From the IMG/VR virus record IMGVR_UViG_3300009419_000059, positions 1-30,502 of that record: a stretch of DNA of 30,502 nt; one strand, 5' to 3'. Positions 28,264-30,502 of this stretch are shown one piece after another. Source of the DNA: a virus. Numbering within the stretch: position 1 is the first letter of the stretch; the number at the start of each line of letters is the position of its first letter. Made by a program: the position numbers and the translations under genes. Below the pieces are notes generated by a model. The model did no database searches. It was not told the DNA's origin and saw only the letters and a program-made list of their open reading frames with translations.

Positions 28264-28686
28264 TTAAGGCAAGAAACTCAGGTCATAACCGTAGATAAAA
28301 ATATCAGCGGTTGCGGCAGCGCCTTGAGCTGTTGTGCAACGAATATACAAGGGTGATCCTGTAATTGATGCGGTAGAGGTTGCCGCTGTCACAACTACTG
28401 CGGTTGTCGAGTTATTACCCGACAAAGCATAAGCTGATTTAACGGCAGTTCCAGTTGCTCCTGCGCCTGTATAAACTGCAAGTTGTGCAGTTGTCAAACT
28501 GGTGCTTGCATTGGCAACAATAATGCTCTGAACGCTGACATTTCCTGCTCCCAAAATGGGGGCAATAGTGTCTGCAACAGCATTAAGGTTGACACCTTGT
28601 GCGGATGCAATCAAGCGTAAAGCCTGATTGGTTGCCAAGTTACTGGGGTGATTTGTAGATGTACTAGCTGCGCCTGGATTAGCCAT
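28264..28686 (-). CDS. Beta-rich virion protein next to coat, possible decoration protein
   Basis: The 140-residue product is Ala/Thr/Ser-rich with alternating strand patterns (VQSIIVANASTSLTTAQLAV, YTGAGATGTAV, SPLYIRCTTAQGAAATADIF). It lies between coat and the terminator, so it shares the high expression of coat, which fits a capsid decoration or cement protein. AGAAAGGAAACGCATC precedes the ATG. No exact family is recognised. Confidence 0.74.
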   Translation of the reverse strand: MANPGAASTSTNHPSNLATNQALRLIASAQGVNLNAVADTIAPILGAGNVSVQSIIVANASTSLTTAQLAVYTGAGATGTAVKSAYALSGNNSTTAVVVTAATSTASITGSPLYIRCTTAQGAAATADIFIYGYDLSFLP

Positions 28687-28709
28687 GATGCGTTTCCTTT
28701 CTTAGTTAA

Positions 28710-29957
28710 TTAAGCCGCAACTCGGCAAGCGAGTTCGGGGTATAGAGGGGCCCAGCCATACAAGACATCGACACGAGTTGGGATCGAATCGTTGTTAATT
28801 GTATATTGACGAACCACACGCATTGACAGGCCAAGTTCCTTGTCGCTTGCACGACCAGCGAACACAACGCCATCAGGCAATTCCAAGTCAGCCGTAGCCA
28901 AAGTGAACGCATTTTTGTGCATCACGATGTTCTGTGGTGACACAGTACCTGTGTTGTTGAATGGAGTCACAACAGCGGTTGCGCTTGTAGAAGTCACAAC
29001 TACGTTTTGGAACTGACCACCTGTGATGACAGCGGGGCTGACAACAACGGAAGTAGTACCAGAAGTGGCAACAGTCACATCAGCAGTCACAACAAAGTTA
29101 CGCAATTTGCCAGAGCCGTATGCGCTACGATTCTGGGGGTTAGCTGCATAAATTCCAGCGATCTGGATCACATCGCCTTGCTTCAAACCAGCGGTAGCGG
29201 TTGTAGCAGTCAATGCAATAGTAGACGTTGAAGCCCAACCAGTTGCCAAAAATCCAGTAGCGGTAGTGGTAGCACAGGCCAATGTAGCAGTAGAGTATGA
29301 ACCAAATGTTTGGTTCACCACGTTCTGATCCATCTTCCAGTTCATACCAGCAGAGTCACGGCCCATCATGCCTTTTTGGTATTGCTTGCCGATAATATCG
29401 GAAGGAACAAACAAACCTTTCAAGCTGTCCACAATGGTTGCGCCTGTGAAAGGCTCAACGATGCAAGACCTACGACCATCACGGGGTGCGCCTTCAGCGT
29501 CCAAATACGCACCAGCGGTCAAGTAGGTGAGCAAGGATGTAGGAGGGCTACCAGCAGTACCAACGATATTGGCTGTGTTGTTCTTAGCCATTGTCAGACC
29601 GTCAAAGTCGATCTTATTGGCAACAGCTGCAACAGCGGGCTTCAACACACGGTCAGAGAACATATCCAAGGACAGAGCCAAGTCTTGTGTTGTGAACTGA
29701 GTGTCAACGTGGAACTGAGTGGACAAAGTAACGGGAACTGAAGTCTCGTTAAAGTCTTCCACATTCAGCGCTGGGCCAGATGTACCAATGAAACGGCCTG
29801 GTCTACGGACGTTCAATGTGTTACCGATCTTTGCGCCTGAAACAGCGAATTGATCATCATAATTACGGTCTACTTCGCTAGAGAAGGTCAACTCGTTTTC
29901 CAAGACCATCAACGCTTCGTTGGTGATCATGGAGATAGTAAGCAGATTATTGCTCAT
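28710..29957 (-). CDS. Major capsid protein, P22 coat-like
   Basis: The 415-residue protein builds the T=7 shell with scaffold. The N-terminus (LTISMITNEALMVLENELTF), then DRNYDDQFAVSGAKIGNTLN, VRRPGRF and the segment DFNETSVPVTLSTQFHVDTQ are those of P22 gp5-type coat proteins. Further on, SDIIGKQYQKGMMGRDSAGM and the C-terminal SMRVVRQYTINNDSIPTRVD plus VLYGWAPLYPELACRV also match. A Thr/Ala/Val-rich region (about 220-340) corresponds to the inserted I-domain. AAGGAAATAAA precedes the ATG. A phage GroES-like gene (4405-4662) may serve its folding. Confidence 0.94.
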   Translation of the reverse strand: MSNNLLTISMITNEALMVLENELTFSSEVDRNYDDQFAVSGAKIGNTLNVRRPGRFIGTSGPALNVEDFNETSVPVTLSTQFHVDTQFTTQDLALSLDMFSDRVLKPAVAAVANKIDFDGLTMAKNNTANIVGTAGSPPTSLLTYLTAGAYLDAEGAPRDGRRSCIVEPFTGATIVDSLKGLFVPSDIIGKQYQKGMMGRDSAGMNWKMDQNVVNQTFGSYSTATLACATTTATGFLATGWASTSTIALTATTATAGLKQGDVIQIAGIYAANPQNRSAYGSGKLRNFVVTADVTVATSGTTSVVVSPAVITGGQFQNVVVTSTSATAVVTPFNNTGTVSPQNIVMHKNAFTLATADLELPDGVVFAGRASDKELGLSMRVVRQYTINNDSIPTRVDVLYGWAPLYPELACRVAA

Positions 29958-29985
29958 TTTATTTCCTTAAAAGAATGGGTTTATG

Positions 29986-30502
29986 TCAGCGGATTCGCCC
30001 TGCAAGTCTAGCCGCTTTCCAAGCCTGATATGAACCATGAAAATTTCCATCGGAAGTTAGATTCACATCACGCCCATTAGCCGCAGACCTGATCGGGTTG
30101 ATCGGTGCTGGCGCTTTACTTTTCCCAACAACAGTCTTTGTCTGAGGCTCGGCTTTTTCAAACTGCGCCTCCAATTTCCCAATAGTTCTCAATGCGGATG
30201 TGACTGTCATGCCTTGCAGTTTCTCAGCTATCTCGGGATTCTCAGCTAAGTGGTACAGGATTCGAGGGCCAACATCTGATTCAAAGATTGCGTCCCGCAC
30301 TTCGTTGCTTACGACAACATCGGCAGACCCAACCATATTCTCAAAATCTGGCATCTCAGATTTAGCAGATTCAACTCGCTTGGCCCAAGTGTTAATCACT
30401 TCTTGCCTTTGAGCCTCTACCTTTGCCTGAACTTCCTTTTGCTTTTCCTCACCTAATCGCTGATCAACCCGATAATCTGTCAATGCTTTCGCATATTCAT
30501 AC
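29986..30502 (-). CDS. Scaffolding protein, P22 gp8-like (5' end cut by window edge)
   Basis: The frame is open from the window edge (YEYAKALTDYRVDQRLGEEK...) for 171 codons, so the N-terminal part is missing. TTG 30483 is not the true start. The protein is charged and helical: KEVQAKVEAQRQEVINTWAK, EMPDFENMVG, EVRDAIFESDVGPRILYHLA, ENPEIAEKLQ and a basic C-terminal hook (SYQAWKAARLAGRIR) like the coat-binding helix-turn-helix of scaffold proteins. It is directly upstream of coat. Scaffolds of this type exit the procapsid during packaging. Confidence 0.87.
   Translation of the reverse strand, partial: YEYAKALTDYRVDQRLGEEKQKEVQAKVEAQRQEVINTWAKRVESAKSEMPDFENMVGSADVVVSNEVRDAIFESDVGPRILYHLAENPEIAEKLQGMTVTSALRTIGKLEAQFEKAEPQTKTVVGKSKAPAPINPIRSAANGRDVNLTSDGNFHGSYQAWKAARLAGRIR

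Noticed and set aside
29310-29741. Plus-strand open frame of 143 codons inside the coat gene
   Set aside because: Shadow of the coat gene. His/Cys-rich translation with no family features.
1-30502. Integrase, attachment sites, tRNA genes or flanking host genes
   Set aside because: No tyrosine or serine recombinase motifs, no cloverleaf candidates in the short gaps, and no non-phage genes were seen.

Overview
The window is almost the whole genome of one tailed phage with a P22/Sf6-type short-tailed (podovirus) virion. The virion set is complete in kind: P22-type portal, Sf6-like TerL/TerS, scaffold, P22-type coat, gp4-like and gp10-like tail-machine proteins, three ejection-type proteins and a beta-helical tailspike. 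The left edge cuts the 3' part of the portal gene and the right edge cuts the 5' part of the scaffold gene. These two genes are adjacent in P22-like phages, so the edges probably face each other across a short missing piece (about 1 kb or less) of a circular or circularly permuted, headful-packaged genome. No integrase, CI-type repressor, tRNA, CRISPR array, insertion sequence or flanking bacterial gene is visible, which fits a virulent phage better than a prophage. Family flavour suggests a proteobacterial host, perhaps a freshwater betaproteobacterium, but the sequence does not prove this.

Layout. A control region lies at about 9.36-9.66 kb. Two strong sigma70-type promoters diverge there, each overlapped by a related operator (TTAAGCTAGCTTAA type). 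Leftward, a 52-residue Cro/YdaS-like HTH gene is followed by a possible attenuator and a lambda-style replication pair (O-like 9253-8540, P-like 8565-8176). Candidate origin iterons lie inside the O-like gene. Next comes a nin-like block of small recombination and nuclease genes (PD-(D/E)XK nuclease, NinB, zinc ribbon, HNH). A rho-independent terminator with a possible promoter (6486-6521) separates this from a run of small accessory genes: a DUF5856-like protein, a zeta-type P-loop kinase, a GroES-like co-chaperonin and several short unknowns. The run ends with terS, terL and portal at the left edge.

Rightward from the control region (9.6-14.06 kb) is a second early operon. It holds an LPD29-like protein, several small unknowns, and a recombination module of ERF annealing protein, YqaJ/lambda-type exonuclease and an SSB-like protein with an acidic tail. 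A winged-helix-like protein, a zinc finger and two more small genes follow. A second copy of the operator/-10/leader cassette sits inside this operon at 10.77-10.84 kb.

The right half (30.5 to 14.05 kb, minus strand) is the morphogenesis and lysis arm. It reads scaffold, coat, a beta-rich structural protein, a strong terminator, tail fibre and tailspike genes, the gp4-like and gp10-like tail-machine proteins, a cupin-like protein and ejection proteins. A lysis block follows with TM proteins, a holin-like protein and a GH24 endolysin of the E-C-T type. The endolysin meets the rightward early operon tail to tail with an 11-base overlap. Genes are tightly packed with TAATG/ATGA couplings.

Read as a circle, the plan is lambdoid: Cro-O-P-nin-late in one direction and a recombination operon in the other, with the immunity region reduced to two promoters and one small repressor-like gene. 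Two frame breaks, each repaired by adding one T to a short T run on the coding strand, suggest sequencing error or recent mutation.
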